Assembly: GCF_000152905.1 (NCBI RefSeq)
Contig: NZ_AAMY01000024.1
Coordinates: forward strand, 1 to 51,115
Origin: Nitrobacter sp. Nb-311A
GTDB taxonomy: Bacteria > Pseudomonadota > Alphaproteobacteria > Rhizobiales > Xanthobacteraceae
Reading direction: 5' to 3'
DNA length: 51,115 bases
This document shows, one piece after another, positions 1-8,113 of the stretch (its first letter is position 1; every line of letters begins with the position of its first letter). Made by a program: the position numbers and the translations under genes. The notes below the pieces were generated by a model. It was given only the letters and a program-made list of their open reading frames with translations. It was not told where the DNA came from and made no database searches.

Positions 1-783
1 GAACCGCAGCCGTGGCGTGAAGAACCGTTCCCGGACCAGCCCGACCTGGTTCTCGACGTGACCCTTCTCCCAGCCCGACGCCGGCGTGCAGGCGACCGGA
101 TCGATCAGATAGTGGCTGCACATCTGCAGGAAGCGGCGATTGTAGCGGCGATCCTTGCCGACGAAGATCGTCTCTACCGCCGTCTTCATGTTGTCGTAGA
201 TGCCGCGGCTGCAGGTACCCTTGAACAGTGCGAACGCCCGGTCGTGGGCGTCGAATACCATCTCCTGCGTCTCCCGCGGATAGGCCCGCACGAACAGCAT
301 GCGGCTGTGGCACAGCCGGACATGAGCGACCTTCACGATCGCCGTCACGCCGTTGAGGAGAACGATCTCATGGCTCCAGTCGAACTGGTAGGCTTCGCCC
401 GCCGCAAAGCTCAACGGAACATAGGCCGCCGCGGTCGATTGCCCGCGCTCCTTGCTCCAACGCCTGGCGTAACGCCGTACGGCATCGTAGCCGCCGTCAT
501 AGCCGCGTCCGCGCAACTCTTCGAAGATCCGGATCAGCGTCAGCTGTTCGCGAGCCGATTTGGCCGCGTTCGCCGCCAGCAGTTCATCAAGCTCCGCCGC
601 CCAACGCCCGAGTTTGGGGCGCGGCTGGATCGAACGCTCATACTCGAACAAGGTCTTGCCCGACCTCAGCACCTTCCGGACCGTGTTCCGCGACACCTTC
701 AGGTCACGGGCGATCTCCTTGATCGTCTTGCCCTTGATGAAGTGTTCGCGCCGTATCCGCGCAATCGTCTCCACGATCAGCAT
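1..783 (-). CDS. istA: IS21 transposase IstA, N-terminal 261 codons (runs off window)
   Basis: DDE transposase that cuts and joins IS21 ends with its ATPase partner IstB. The start ATG is at 783-781 and the frame is open to base 1. The visible part is the same protein as residues 1-261 of the right-hand copy: an N-terminal helix-turn-helix (about residues 5-45, [17 protein letters not shown]), then the catalytic core with Asp135 (FDWSHE), Asp197 (YDNMK) and Glu244 (KGQVENQ). No frameshift is seen, so this copy may be intact outside the window. Confidence 0.92.
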   Translation of the reverse strand, partial: MLIVETIARIRREHFIKGKTIKEIARDLKVSRNTVRKVLRSGKTLFEYERSIQPRPKLGRWAAELDELLAANAAKSAREQLTLIRIFEELRGRGYDGGYDAVRRYARRWSKERGQSTAAAYVPLSFAAGEAYQFDWSHEIVLLNGVTAIVKVAHVRLCHSRMLFVRAYPRETQEMVFDAHDRAFALFKGTCSRGIYDNMKTAVETIFVGKDRRYNRRFLQMCSHYLIDPVACTPASGWEKGHVENQVGLVRERFFTPRLRF

Positions 784-896
784 CCCCGACCACCTGCTTC
801 ATGACAAAGCAGGCAGCGCAACAGCCAACCTGTAGGGGGTCAATTTTGGACGCCGATCCCCCGGCTTACGGGGTCAATTTTGCATGCCGAATGACA
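1..896 (-). mobile_element. IS21-family element, left copy, cut by window start
   Basis: This stretch is the reverse complement of 48646-49541 (paired positions sum to 49542), as far as I compared with no mismatch, so it is a second copy of the IS21-family element at the right end, inverted. Identity stops exactly after TGACA at 896, which sets the inner terminus as 5'-TGTCATTCGG (IS21 ends begin with TG). Two internal copies of a GGGGTCAATTTT-type repeat lie at 837-880, as in the multiple terminal repeats of IS21. Only the left end and 261 codons of istA are in the window; istB and the other terminus lie upstream of base 1. Confidence 0.93.
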
Positions 897-2177
897 ATAG
901 CGAACCTGATCGAGCCGCTTCTCAATGCCTATCGCCGCGACGAGATCAGGGCGGATACGCTGCGCAGCCTCACCATGGCGACACACCGCCAGCAGAAGGC
1001 ATGGTGGAAGCTCTATAAGAGCGACGACGAATACGCCCCGACAGGGCGGGCCTTGCGCGAATGGCTGTTCGGCGGCGCGCAGATTCCTGTCGGCAACGCC
1101 CTGTTCGATCCTGCCGCCTACAAGGGCGCGATTGCGTCCGACCTGTTCGGCGACGAGCGCTACTTCATGGATAGCGCGTCATTCTGGCAGTTGCAGGGCG
1201 AAGCCATCGCGGCGAAGCGGGACGCCTATCTCGCCAAGGGCTGGACCGAAATCGTCATGCTTGAGCCGGGCAAGCACTGGATGAGCTGGGATTTTGAGAA
1301 AACCCCGAAATCGAAGGGCGGGCGCGTCTATGTCACCTGCACCCGTGACGGCGAGGTCGCCTTCCATGAGGGCTTTCTTCCGGTGAAGGAAGTCCGCAAG
1401 CGGGAGAAGGCGGCGGCAGCCGGGACGGACAGCGCCGCCCTTCGCCCCGAAACCACCAGGGCGATGCAGAACTATCTCGGCTTGCACCGCCACGCGGCGG
1501 TGCGGACGGAGCTTCTCGGCCATCCCGGCATGGCGCTGCGCCTTGCGGTCGCGCACATGATCGCGGGTTCCGGGCTGTGGTCGGTGAAGGCGGAAGGCCA
1601 GCGGGCCGATAACACCGCCATCGCCGAAAGCCTTGCTGCGAGCAAGGCGGAAGCCGCGTTCGCAGCCCAGCGCCGCGAGATCGCCGCGCTTCTCGGCATC
1701 GCGGACGACGAGGACGGGCCTGTCGTGTCGGGCAACACATTCGGCCGCGCCCGCGACCTTTCAGACATCTTCCGTGCCCTCCTGCAAATGGAGGACGAGG
1801 CCGTCATGCGGGTTCTGTCCTTCGTCATGGCCGAGGCGTTGGCGGCACACGGCGATTCCGTCGATCTGCTCGGGGAACTGCTGCATACAGACATGCGGAA
1901 CTGGTGGTCGCCGGATGAGGCGTTCTTCGCGCTGCTGCGCGACAAGGATGCCGTCAACGCGATGCTGCGCGAGATCGCGGGCGCGAGGAAGGCGAACGCG
2001 CACCTTGCCTCCAAAATGAAGGTGCAGAAGCAGGTGATTGCGGATTGCCTTGCCGCCAGCAGCGAGGGCGAGCCGTGGCTTCCCGGCTATCTTGCGTTCC
2101 CCGCGCGCGGCTACACCGAGCGTTTCGCGCAGGGCCGGGCCGAAGCGCCGCCGCCCGACGACGAAGATGATGAATGA
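891..2177 (+). pseudogene. ParB/RepB-like partition protein, C-terminal part, 5' end removed by IS21
   Basis: An open frame of 429 codons can start at ATG 891, which lies inside the IS21 terminus; native sequence begins at 897 (IANLIEPLL). The first native residues (EIRADTLRSLTMATHRQQKAW) resemble the region after the helix-turn-helix in plasmid ParB proteins, and the stretch NALFDPAAYKG...DLFGDE...LAKGWTEIVML resembles the downstream domain of the ~700-residue alphaproteobacterial ParB/RepB/Spo0J proteins. The N-terminal CTPase/ParB domain and most of the HTH are missing. The C-terminus is acidic (PPPDDEDDE). Family assignment is by recalled motifs and is moderately sure; truncation by the IS is directly visible. 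It points to a plasmid or ICE origin for the left region. Confidence 0.7.
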
Positions 2178-2186
2178 AGCGAAAAG

Positions 2187-2210
2187 GCCGGGCGCATCGC
2201 CCGGCGTTTT
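2187..2210 (+). terminator. Rho-independent terminator after the ParB fragment
   Basis: Eight-base perfect stem GCCGGGCG / CGCCCGGC with a three-base CAT loop, followed by GTTTTCTTCTT, ten bases after the ParB-fragment stop codon. Confidence 0.85.
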
Positions 2211-2231
2211 CTTCTTGTCGCGTCCGTCCTT

Positions 2232-2618
2232 TCACCGGGCGGCATGCCGCTTGAGGAGCAGCATGAGCTTTTCCCCTGCAAGCTCCTCCATCAGATCGAC
2301 GTTCAAAAGATACACCTGGGCCATAGCCGCCGCGCCGAGAAACCGCTCATAATAAGAAGCATATTGAGGTGGAAAATCGGAGCGCGCCGCCTCGATCGCG
2401 CTTCGCACTTCTTGAAGCCAACAAGCGTAGCCAAGTTCGATCTGATTTAGCTGCGATATCGCGGGCCACTCGGCTGGGACTTCGTCGCTGTTGCGGAGAC
2501 ATTCGATACATGCGCGGAAGAAGCACTCTGCGTTAGCGCGAAGCACATCGTCGTTTTCCTCCGTTACAGGCAGTCGGTTCATGAATATGTCGAGCACATC
2601 GCGGTATTTCAGGTACAT
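2232..2618 (-). CDS. Hypothetical protein, 128 aa
   Basis: I do not recognise this family. The protein starts MYLKYRDVLDIF and is predicted soluble and mostly helical, with several aromatic and cysteine residues (CFFRACIECL) and a basic C-terminus (LLLKRHAAR). It sits alone on the minus strand between the ParB fragment (convergent) and the broken DUF4365 gene (same strand, about 215 bases upstream). It may belong to the same mobile region. Coding quality looks normal, but the function is unknown. Confidence 0.55.
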   Translation of the reverse strand: MYLKYRDVLDIFMNRLPVTEENDDVLRANAECFFRACIECLRNSDEVPAEWPAISQLNQIELGYACWLQEVRSAIEAARSDFPPQYASYYERFLGAAAMAQVYLLNVDLMEELAGEKLMLLLKRHAAR

Positions 2619-2833
2619 TTTGAGCCTCCGTCGTTTGCGGCAGGCTCCTAAGTAAGCGAAGGTAACGTCGCTGGATTGGCCGGTTTCTGGTCAAGAAGGC
2701 TAACGAATTTCGGATAGATTGTTCCACGGCTTTCAACGTTCCGCCGAAGCACCCTGACATCGATCAGCGGTCGCCGTGCGCGAAGAAAGGTCAGGTCGTG
2801 CCCTGCGCACCTACGAAGTAGAAGAGACCTAAC

Positions 2834-3807
2834 CTACTTTGTTGGAAACGACTCTGGATACGAGGCGATGAGGGCGAGTGAAGTAGGCAGAAACCACTCC
2901 CGACAGACATCCTCATACGTCCTCGGAAGCAGTGCCAGTTGTCGCCATAGCTCGTAAACCTCCCACTTGTGCCGGGCGGTGATCTCTTCTTCAGACTTTT
3001 GCGCGTCATTCGTCCTGTCGAGGAGCTTGAGATCACCGGTTTCGAGGTAGCGCGTGATGGCGTCGCCCCACCACCGGACAGGAATCCACATCTCTGTGTC
3101 CTTCCAGAAATCATATGTCTGTATGCGGCGGGCAAAATAAATGGCGAGCTCCTCCCAATTTGGAGAGTCCGCCGACCATTTCAGTTCATTTTCTTGATAG
3201 ACGAACCGCTGGAAGGCTGAAAACAGTTTTGGTCTCTTCGCATACCACCGCAGCGCCGTTTGACCGATCATCGATCCGATTTCGTTGATGGCCGGAAGAT
3301 GGATCGTCCGGCTGGCCTTTGCCTGATAGTCCGGATTGCGCGGGATGAGGATTTTATCAATGTAGTCGTTGAGGCAGACAAAGCAGCATCGCTGCGCTTC
3401 TAGATCGGCAATGACAAGGAGAACGGGTACGCCGACGCCCATCCGCTCGACGGTTACGAGTTCCGCCCGTTCCAGGGAGAATCGATAAGTTTCAATCGTG
3501 CCTGCTATTTTGTCTTTCACCAGCCGTTCCGGCGCTTTCTCAACGTTGCCACGCTCATAAACTGTCAATGGAAGCGTCCTCGCCGAGGCGACGCTCTTGA
3601 GCTGGATAAAAGGTGTTCCCCCAGCGTCTCGTAGGTCGGAAACCTTGCGACAGTGTCGGTCTCTTTGAAGACCTCTAGAGAGTAGTCCAGGCCGTAGTCG
3701 GGCCTATAGTCCCGCAGGACCCAATGAGCGGGCAGCTTTGATCGCAATAGCTGCTGGCCTGCCTGATCGATCAGGTGTTGTTCCGATCGCTTTTTTGACT
3801 CACTCAT
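2834..3807 (-). pseudogene. DUF4365-domain protein, broken by a one-base frameshift
   Basis: Two abutting frames read as one protein. The N-terminal frame (3807-3565, 80 codons) contains DYRPDYGLDYSLEVF, the acidic half of a DUF4365 PD-(D/E)XK-like nuclease motif, then leaves frame after GEHL. Adding one T in the TTTT run at 3607-3610 (AAAA on the plus strand) restores GEHLFIQLKSVASARTLPLT, which gives the expected QxK motif and runs into the second frame (3568-2834, MTVYERGNVEK...). The intact product would be about 325 residues. DUF4365 proteins are often found in defence or mobile regions, but the role is not established. Alternatives are a sequencing error in the homopolymer or a slippage site. 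The IS3 element ends 26 bases upstream of the start codon, so the promoter may also be cut off. Confidence 0.75.
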
Positions 3808-3872
3808 TGATCTGATACCAACAGTTTGGCGATTGAACCGCCCCGGGTTTGCCGGAGGCCGTTTGGTTTAAG

Positions 3873-4778
3873 TTATGCCGCCATGGCCGATTGTTCCAGC
3901 ATGGCGTAGTAGCGTTGCTCGGCTTCGGCGGGCGGGATGTTTCCGATGGGCTCCAAGAGCCGTCGGTTGTTGAACCAATCGACCCATTCCAGCGTTGCGA
4001 ACTCGACGGCCTCGAAGCTACGCCACGGTCCGCGTCGGTGGATCACCTCAGCTTTGTAGAGGCCGTTGATGGTTTCGGCGAGAGCATTATCGTAGGAATC
4101 GCCGACACTGCCGACAGACGGCTCGATGCCAGCTTCAGCCAGGCGCTCGGTGTACTTGATGGATACGTACTGACTTCCTCTGTCGCTGTGGTGTACGAGC
4201 CCGCCGCGATGGACCGGCCGTCGATCGTGCAGGGCTTGCTCCAGCGCATCGAGCACGAAGCCGGCGTGCGCCGAACGTGATGCCCGCCAGCCGACGATCC
4301 TGCGGGCATAGGCGTCGATGACGAAGGCGACATAGATGAAGCCGGTCCAGGTGGCAACATAGGTGAAGTCGGAGAGCCAAAGCGCATTCGGCCTCGACGC
4401 CTTGAACTGGCGGTTGACGTGATCCAGCGGGCATGGCGCCGCCTTGTCGCCGATCGTGGTCCTGACCGACTTGCCGCGGATAACACCGTGCAAGCCCATG
4501 GTCCGCATCAATCGTGACACCGTACAACGGGCGATATCGAAGCCTTCGCGCTTGAGTTGCCGCCAGATCTTGCGCACGCCATAGACGCGGAAGTTCTCAT
4601 CGAAGACGCGCCGGACCTCGATCTTCAGGATGACATCCTGCCTGGCGCGCGCCGACAGCTTGGCGGGATCACGCCGTTTGGCGACATGGGCATGATAGGT
4701 CGAGGGGGCGATCGACAGAACCTTGCAGATCGGCTCGACCCCATGCGCCGCGCGATGATCGTCGATGAAGGCGATCAT
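3873..4778 (-). CDS. IS3-family transposase OrfB (integrase catalytic core)
   Basis: DDE/RNase-H-fold transposase subunit of 301 residues. The catalytic triad is visible: Asp137 in LWLSDFTYV, Asp199 in [10 protein letters not shown], and Glu235 in [11 protein letters not shown]. An N-terminal helical HTH-21-type region (about residues 30-100, with [13 protein letters not shown]) precedes it. The start overlaps the orfA stop by 4 bases; in this family the active transposase is normally an OrfAB fusion made by -1 frameshifting, so independent OrfB initiation is uncertain. No defects seen. Confidence 0.95.
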   Translation of the reverse strand: MIAFIDDHRAAHGVEPICKVLSIAPSTYHAHVAKRRDPAKLSARARQDVILKIEVRRVFDENFRVYGVRKIWRQLKREGFDIARCTVSRLMRTMGLHGVIRGKSVRTTIGDKAAPCPLDHVNRQFKASRPNALWLSDFTYVATWTGFIYVAFVIDAYARRIVGWRASRSAHAGFVLDALEQALHDRRPVHRGGLVHHSDRGSQYVSIKYTERLAEAGIEPSVGSVGDSYDNALAETINGLYKAEVIHRRGPWRSFEAVEFATLEWVDWFNNRRLLEPIGNIPPAEAEQRYYAMLEQSAMAA

Positions 4779-5104
4779 GGCTTGGACCGGCGGTCGAGCT
4801 CCGCCGTCGCAAAATAAGCGCTTGCCTTGCGCAGAATCTCATTGGCTTGCCGAAGCTCGCGGTTCTCACGCTCAAGCGCCTTCAGCTTCTCCGCCACGTC
4901 CGTTGGGACGCCTGCTCGCTTGCCGCTGTCGATCTCCGCCTTCTTCACCCATTCCAGCAGGGTATGGCCGGAACAGCCAATCTTGGGGGCTATCGCCTCA
5001 ATCGCAGCCCAGCGGGACGGATACTCGCTGCCGTGATCCAAAACCATTCGAACCGCTCGGGCCCGAACCTCCGGTGAAAACTTGTTCGTCGTCTTGCTTG
5101 TCAT
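4775..5104 (-). CDS. IS3-family transposase OrfA (HTH, leucine-zipper)
   Basis: 109-residue DNA-binding subunit. It has a helix-turn-helix (residues about 10-50: [16 protein letters not shown] ... [15 protein letters not shown]) and a C-terminal heptad segment ([20 protein letters not shown]) that mediates oligomerisation in IS3 elements. Its last codons overlap orfB in the other frame, the layout used for programmed frameshifting. The start codon is 50 bases inside the right terminal inverted repeat. Confidence 0.94.
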   Translation of the reverse strand: MTSKTTNKFSPEVRARAVRMVLDHGSEYPSRWAAIEAIAPKIGCSGHTLLEWVKKAEIDSGKRAGVPTDVAEKLKALERENRELRQANEILRKASAYFATAELDRRSKP

Positions 5105-5191
5105 GGCTCCATCCTCTCAGGAGTTGGAGCCTCCGGCAAACCCGGGGCGGTTCAGATCGCCACTTCAGAGAAATCGATAGAGGCGAAATTG

Positions 5192-5237
5192 ACGCCCATA
5201 CTGAAACAGAAAAGGTCGTAAGTTCAGTCATGGGCGT
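5192..5237. repeat. Inverted repeat at the 3' end of hipA
   Basis: Arms ACGCCCATACTGAA (5192-5205) and TTCAGTCATGGGCGT (5223-5237) pair with a single bulged C across a 17-base loop. The hipA stop codon (5230-5228) lies in the right arm. It could act as a terminator or mRNA-stabilising hairpin for hipBA, but no clear U-run follows on the minus strand. Confidence 0.5.
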
Positions 5238-6472
5238 TGCAATGTTTCGGAGCTCAGAGCGAGGTCTTTCAGATGCGCGTCGATGGCGTCCGCGACCGGG
5301 CGCGCGACCGGCAGCGCCTTCTTCGCTTCCGGCCATTCGTCGCGGAACCGGGCGACGGTTTCCGTCGCGGCATCGACGACGAGCTTTTCCGGCAGGCGCG
5401 CCTTCGCCGCGAGGTAGCGCAGCTCGTCGAGCGAAAGCTCGCACATGCGCTTCGTCCGGGCGTATTTGATGGCGGCGAACTCGTCCGGGATATACGGGAT
5501 CGTCGATACGAAATCGTAGGCGGGCGCGAGCGCCGCCGTGCAACGGTCGGGATAGATCAGCGACCAGTTTTTGAGGTGCATGTCGGCGTTGCCGATCAGC
5601 GTGTTGAACACGAGGCGGCGGACGAATTCGGCGGCGGCTTCGTCGCCCGCCTCGACGCCGATCACGGCCGCGATATTGCGCGCGCTCGCCCGCTTGTATT
5701 TGTCGTCGGGCCAGACGCCGAACACCTGCGCGAAATCCTCGATATGCACCGGGCCGCCCTCCGTGCGGTCGAAACGCCGGATCGCAAGCGCCTGGCCTTT
5801 GAGCCTGCCGATCCCTTCGGGCAGGCCGCCGATTGCATCGATGTCGAGAATCTGGAGCTCGGGCACGTTCATGCCGAGCTGGGACGCAAGGCTCATCATC
5901 GAGAATTCGTTCTCTGGCACGCCGTCATAGAGCTGCGAGGGCAGCTTCACGATCCACGAGCCGCCGACGCCGTCCGCCGGGATCGTGAGCCCGCCGCCTT
6001 TCCCCGTATTCTTCACCGCCGAGAATTTCAGTTGCACGCCCGCGAGCGAAAACCGCAGGGCGTTGGTCCGGCGCTTGCGGTGCTCTTCCTCGCTGTCCTC
6101 ATCCTTGAGGTCGGGCCACGCTTCGCCGTCCGCGGGAACAATGGTGAGCGCGCCGGGAAGATCACGTCCGAGAACCCACAGGAGAAAGAACTCGCGCTTC
6201 TCGTTCACGCCAGCCTGCTCGGCAAGATAGGCGCGTAGCGGCCCCTCGGGCAGGAGGTTGGCGAAGAAGGGCGGCACCCTCACGTTGACGGGTTTGAATT
6301 CGGTCAGGAGCTGCCCGAACTGATCCTTGAAGGACAGGCTCAGCGTCGGCCGCTCGGGATTGTCGATATACGCCTTGTCGAAGGCGAACAGTGTGCGGTC
6401 GCCCGGAATGAGGGTGAGCGTACCGATCTTGTCGCCGTAAAGGCGCACATCGAGAACGGAAACGTCAGGCAT
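5228..6472 (-). CDS. hipA: HipA-type serine/threonine kinase toxin
   Basis: 414 residues, close to the 440 of E. coli HipA, which phosphorylates glutamyl-tRNA synthetase and induces growth arrest. Domains: N-terminal subdomain (about 5-110, [21 protein letters not shown]) and HipA_C kinase (about 140-390). Visible motifs: [10 protein letters not shown] (142-151) as the ATP-loop region, IVK (Lys176), ENE (187-189), the catalytic loop GNADMHLKN (294-302, Asp297), and the DFV metal-binding Asp320. All key residues are present, so the kinase is probably functional. The start overlaps the end of hipB by 8 bases, giving a coupled operon in the usual antitoxin-first order. Confidence 0.92.
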   Translation of the reverse strand: MPDVSVLDVRLYGDKIGTLTLIPGDRTLFAFDKAYIDNPERPTLSLSFKDQFGQLLTEFKPVNVRVPPFFANLLPEGPLRAYLAEQAGVNEKREFFLLWVLGRDLPGALTIVPADGEAWPDLKDEDSEEEHRKRRTNALRFSLAGVQLKFSAVKNTGKGGGLTIPADGVGGSWIVKLPSQLYDGVPENEFSMMSLASQLGMNVPELQILDIDAIGGLPEGIGRLKGQALAIRRFDRTEGGPVHIEDFAQVFGVWPDDKYKRASARNIAAVIGVEAGDEAAAEFVRRLVFNTLIGNADMHLKNWSLIYPDRCTAALAPAYDFVSTIPYIPDEFAAIKYARTKRMCELSLDELRYLAAKARLPEKLVVDAATETVARFRDEWPEAKKALPVARPVADAIDAHLKDLALSSETLQRP

Positions 6473-7049
6473 CGTCGTCCTCCTCGTCTAGCTCGTAGGC
6501 GGGACGCGGCGCTTCCGGCAGCGCATGGGCGATCCTGTTGCGCAGCTCTCTTAATTGACGGGAGGCGCGCTCGGCGGCCGGGAGCGCGGCCGCGCCGGTC
6601 GGGAGTTTCAGCAGCTTGTCGGTGACGGCGCGCAGCGTAGCCAGATCGGCTTTGCCGAACTGGAAATTCGCAAGCTCGCGCAGCGTCTGGTCGAGGCGCT
6701 TGAATTCGGCGGCGTCGGGATGGGTGCGGGTCAGCCTTGCAACTGCCGCCTGGGCGCGGTTGAGGACGGTCGCGCGCTGGCGGGTTTCCCCGGACAGAGT
6801 CATGGACGCGCCGCCGACAATGGCCTCGACAGCGGGCAGCAGCTTACGCGGCACGAGCACCAGCTCGTAATCAAGCGCGCGCGCAAGCTCGACCAGGCTC
6901 GAAAGCCGGAGATCGGTGCCACCGCTCTCGATTTTCGAGATATGGCTTTGCGGCACCCCGATCCGCGCGCTGAGGTCGCGCTGGCTTAGTCCCGTTTGCT
7001 CGCGGGCGGCGCGGAGGGTCTGGAGAATGTCGTCAGTCGCGTAGGGCAT
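6465..7049 (-). CDS. hipB: HipB-type XRE antitoxin with long C-terminal extension
   Basis: An XRE helix-turn-helix lies at residues about 8-62 (LRAAREQTGLSQRDLSARIG, PQSHISKIESG). The start chosen is ATG 7049 (MPYATDDIL), since the domain begins there; upstream in-frame codons translate AT-rich promoter sequence. At 194 residues it is about twice the usual HipB (about 90). The extra ~120 residues are helical with TRTHPDAAEFKRLDQTLREL and a basic-then-acidic tail (DEEDDDA) that overlaps hipA. HipB normally neutralises HipA and represses the operon. The extension has no family I recognise. Confidence 0.88.
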   Translation of the reverse strand: MPYATDDILQTLRAAREQTGLSQRDLSARIGVPQSHISKIESGGTDLRLSSLVELARALDYELVLVPRKLLPAVEAIVGGASMTLSGETRQRATVLNRAQAAVARLTRTHPDAAEFKRLDQTLRELANFQFGKADLATLRAVTDKLLKLPTGAAALPAAERASRQLRELRNRIAHALPEAPRPAYELDEEDDDA

Positions 7050-7056
7050 GATATGC

Positions 7057-7079
7057 CTATACATATCTAATGTGCATAG
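7057..7079. promoter_or_regulatory. Candidate HipB operator
   Basis: Imperfect palindrome CTATACATAT-CTA-ATGTGCATAG (10-base arms, two mismatched pairs) just upstream of the hipB start, in a sharply AT-rich promoter region. Autorepression of hipBA through such sites is usual; binding here is inferred. Confidence 0.45.
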
Positions 7080-7243
7080 TGATGTGCTTAAACGTATCAT
7101 CCTTGACGTCACCTTGCAAGCTCTTTCGATATATAAAAGAATATCTGTCACATTTATCAATATGCTAATATAGATCGAAACGTGCAAAGCATGGCAAAAA
7201 AAAGTCGTCAACACCGCTCTCGGCAGCCCTTTGCCCGGCATCA

Positions 7244-7376
7244 ATGAAAGAACGTGGCGGCAAGACTGAGGAGGAGGTCAATGGCGCGACGGCCAGGAAA
7301 CACGCTGGAAATGGGAAGTCGCTATCGTCAAGGCGATGCTGGCGAAGAAATACGTACCGCAGGATATTCAGGCCTA
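7244..7376 (+). pseudogene. Possible coding remnant (plus strand), truncated at ~7376
   Basis: One frame reads WKWEVAIVKAMLAKKYVPQDIQAY and then loses sense at about 7376, where an oppositely oriented DUF1398 fragment begins. The stretch resembles a piece of a small DNA-binding or phage-like protein, but I cannot name the family. It is short, has no clear start, and is probably debris at a rearrangement junction. Confidence 0.3.
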
Positions 7377-7489
7377 TAGCCCTCGAAACCGGCGCCGATC
7401 AGCCTGCCGACAATCTGCGGAAAACTCAGGCTGCCGTCATGAGCGGCGTTAAGACAGGTTTGGGCAATAGAAATCCGTTCCGCGTCCAT
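7328..7489 (-). pseudogene. DUF1398-family protein, N-terminal ~38 residues only
   Basis: From ATG 7489, preceded by AAAGGAAG, the frame reads MDAERISIAQTCLNAAHDGS then LSFPQIVGRLIGAGFEGY, which matches my recollection of the DUF1398 N-terminus (LTFPEIV..L..AGFEGY). After GFEGY the similarity ends and the frame stops at 7328 within foreign sequence. Full-length members are about 120-140 residues. It lies 44 bases downstream of marR on the same strand, so it may once have been its operon partner. Confidence 0.5.
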
Positions 7490-7532
7490 GGCGGCTTCCT
7501 TTCATCTCGATGTGGGTCGGGTCCGGCGGAGG

Positions 7533-7985
7533 TCAGTCCACCGGGGTCGTCTTGAGCCCGCGCCTCTCGGCGAGAGCCTTCAGGATGCGATCGAGCGCTT
7601 CGTGCTCGTCGTTGGTCAGAACGCCAAAGAATCCGGCGTCATTCTCGTCGGCAAGCGATGCCAGGATTGGAATCTTGGCCCGCCCCTCCGTCGTCAGAGA
7701 CAGGCTGTGAGCGCGCTTATCCTCTTGGCTTTCCGTCCGCTCGACTAATCCTTTGACTACCAGCCTTTCTGCAAGTTTGCTGATGGCCCCCTTCGTCATG
7801 CCCATCCTCTCCGCCAGAGCTGACGGAGGTGTCGGCTCCAAATCGTAAAGTGCCCGCATGAATGTCCACTCCGCGACGGTGACATCTTCGCTAGACACCT
7901 TGCGCGCGAACTCCTGCGACACGGCGTTTGACACCATCCGCATCCAGTATCCGGTGTGATCGGTCGGTTCCGAAGCTAAGGTCAC
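7533..7985 (-). CDS. MarR-family transcriptional regulator
   Basis: Winged-helix regulator of 150 residues. The wHTH spans about residues 40-115 (TVAEWTFMRALYDLE, PSALAERMGMTKGAISKLAERL, SQEDKRAHSLSLT for the wing), with dimerisation helices at both ends. The start is placed at GTG 7985, preceded by AAGGGG at a good distance; longer starts would translate the palindromic operator at 7996-8039. It is divergent from arsR. The family typically represses its own operon and releases DNA on binding phenolic or other small ligands; the ligand here is unknown. The gene downstream on the same strand is a broken DUF1398 fragment. Confidence 0.9.
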   Translation of the reverse strand: MTLASEPTDHTGYWMRMVSNAVSQEFARKVSSEDVTVAEWTFMRALYDLEPTPPSALAERMGMTKGAISKLAERLVVKGLVERTESQEDKRAHSLSLTTEGRAKIPILASLADENDAGFFGVLTNDEHEALDRILKALAERRGLKTTPVD

Positions 7986-7995
7986 GAGACGCCCC

Positions 7996-8039
7996 TTGTT
8001 GACTAGGAAACTAATGTAATTAAGTTTCCTAGTCAACAA
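7996..8039. promoter_or_regulatory. Perfect 17-bp inverted repeat, likely MarR operator
   Basis: Arms TTGTTGACTAGGAAACT (7996-8012) and AGTTTCCTAGTCAACAA (8023-8039) are perfectly complementary with a 10-base AT-rich spacer. The site starts 10 bases upstream of the marR start and faces the arsR promoter, so autoregulation by the MarR protein is the simplest reading. Confidence 0.75.
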
Positions 8040-8089
8040 TGATTTGAGAGCCGACCTAGCGCGACACGAATTCTTGGTGTATTCATTCT

Positions 8090-8113
8090 CTCAATAATTA
8101 TTTAGATATTGAG
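8090..8113 (+). promoter_or_regulatory. Candidate ArsR operator
   Basis: Inverted repeat CTCAATA-N10-TATTGAG abutting the arsR start codon. ArsR/SmtB repressors bind such AT-rich imperfect dyads at their own promoters and release them on binding As(III). Its position right at the start codon would allow direct occlusion. Confidence 0.5.

Larger units (their letters stand above)
3834..5154 (-). mobile_element. Complete IS3-family insertion sequence, 1321 bp
   Basis: The ends are perfect inverted repeats of 26 bases beginning TGAACCGCCCCGGGTTTGCC (left at 3834, right ending at 5154). Outside them GAT occurs directly at 3831-3833 and 5155-5157, a 3-bp target duplication typical of IS3. It carries overlapping orfA and orfB on the minus strand. 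Both genes and both ends look intact, so it may still be active. It inserted upstream of the DUF4365 gene. Confidence 0.95.

Noticed and set aside
58-835. Long plus-strand frames across the left end (248 and 91 codons)
   Set aside because: They are antisense to istA on the minus strand; the same frames recur antisense to the right-hand istA.
7801-7825. CTCTCCGCCA, identical to the tRNA-Ser 3' end, as a second attachment site
   Set aside because: Ten bases only and inside the marR coding sequence; expected by chance in a GC-rich genome.
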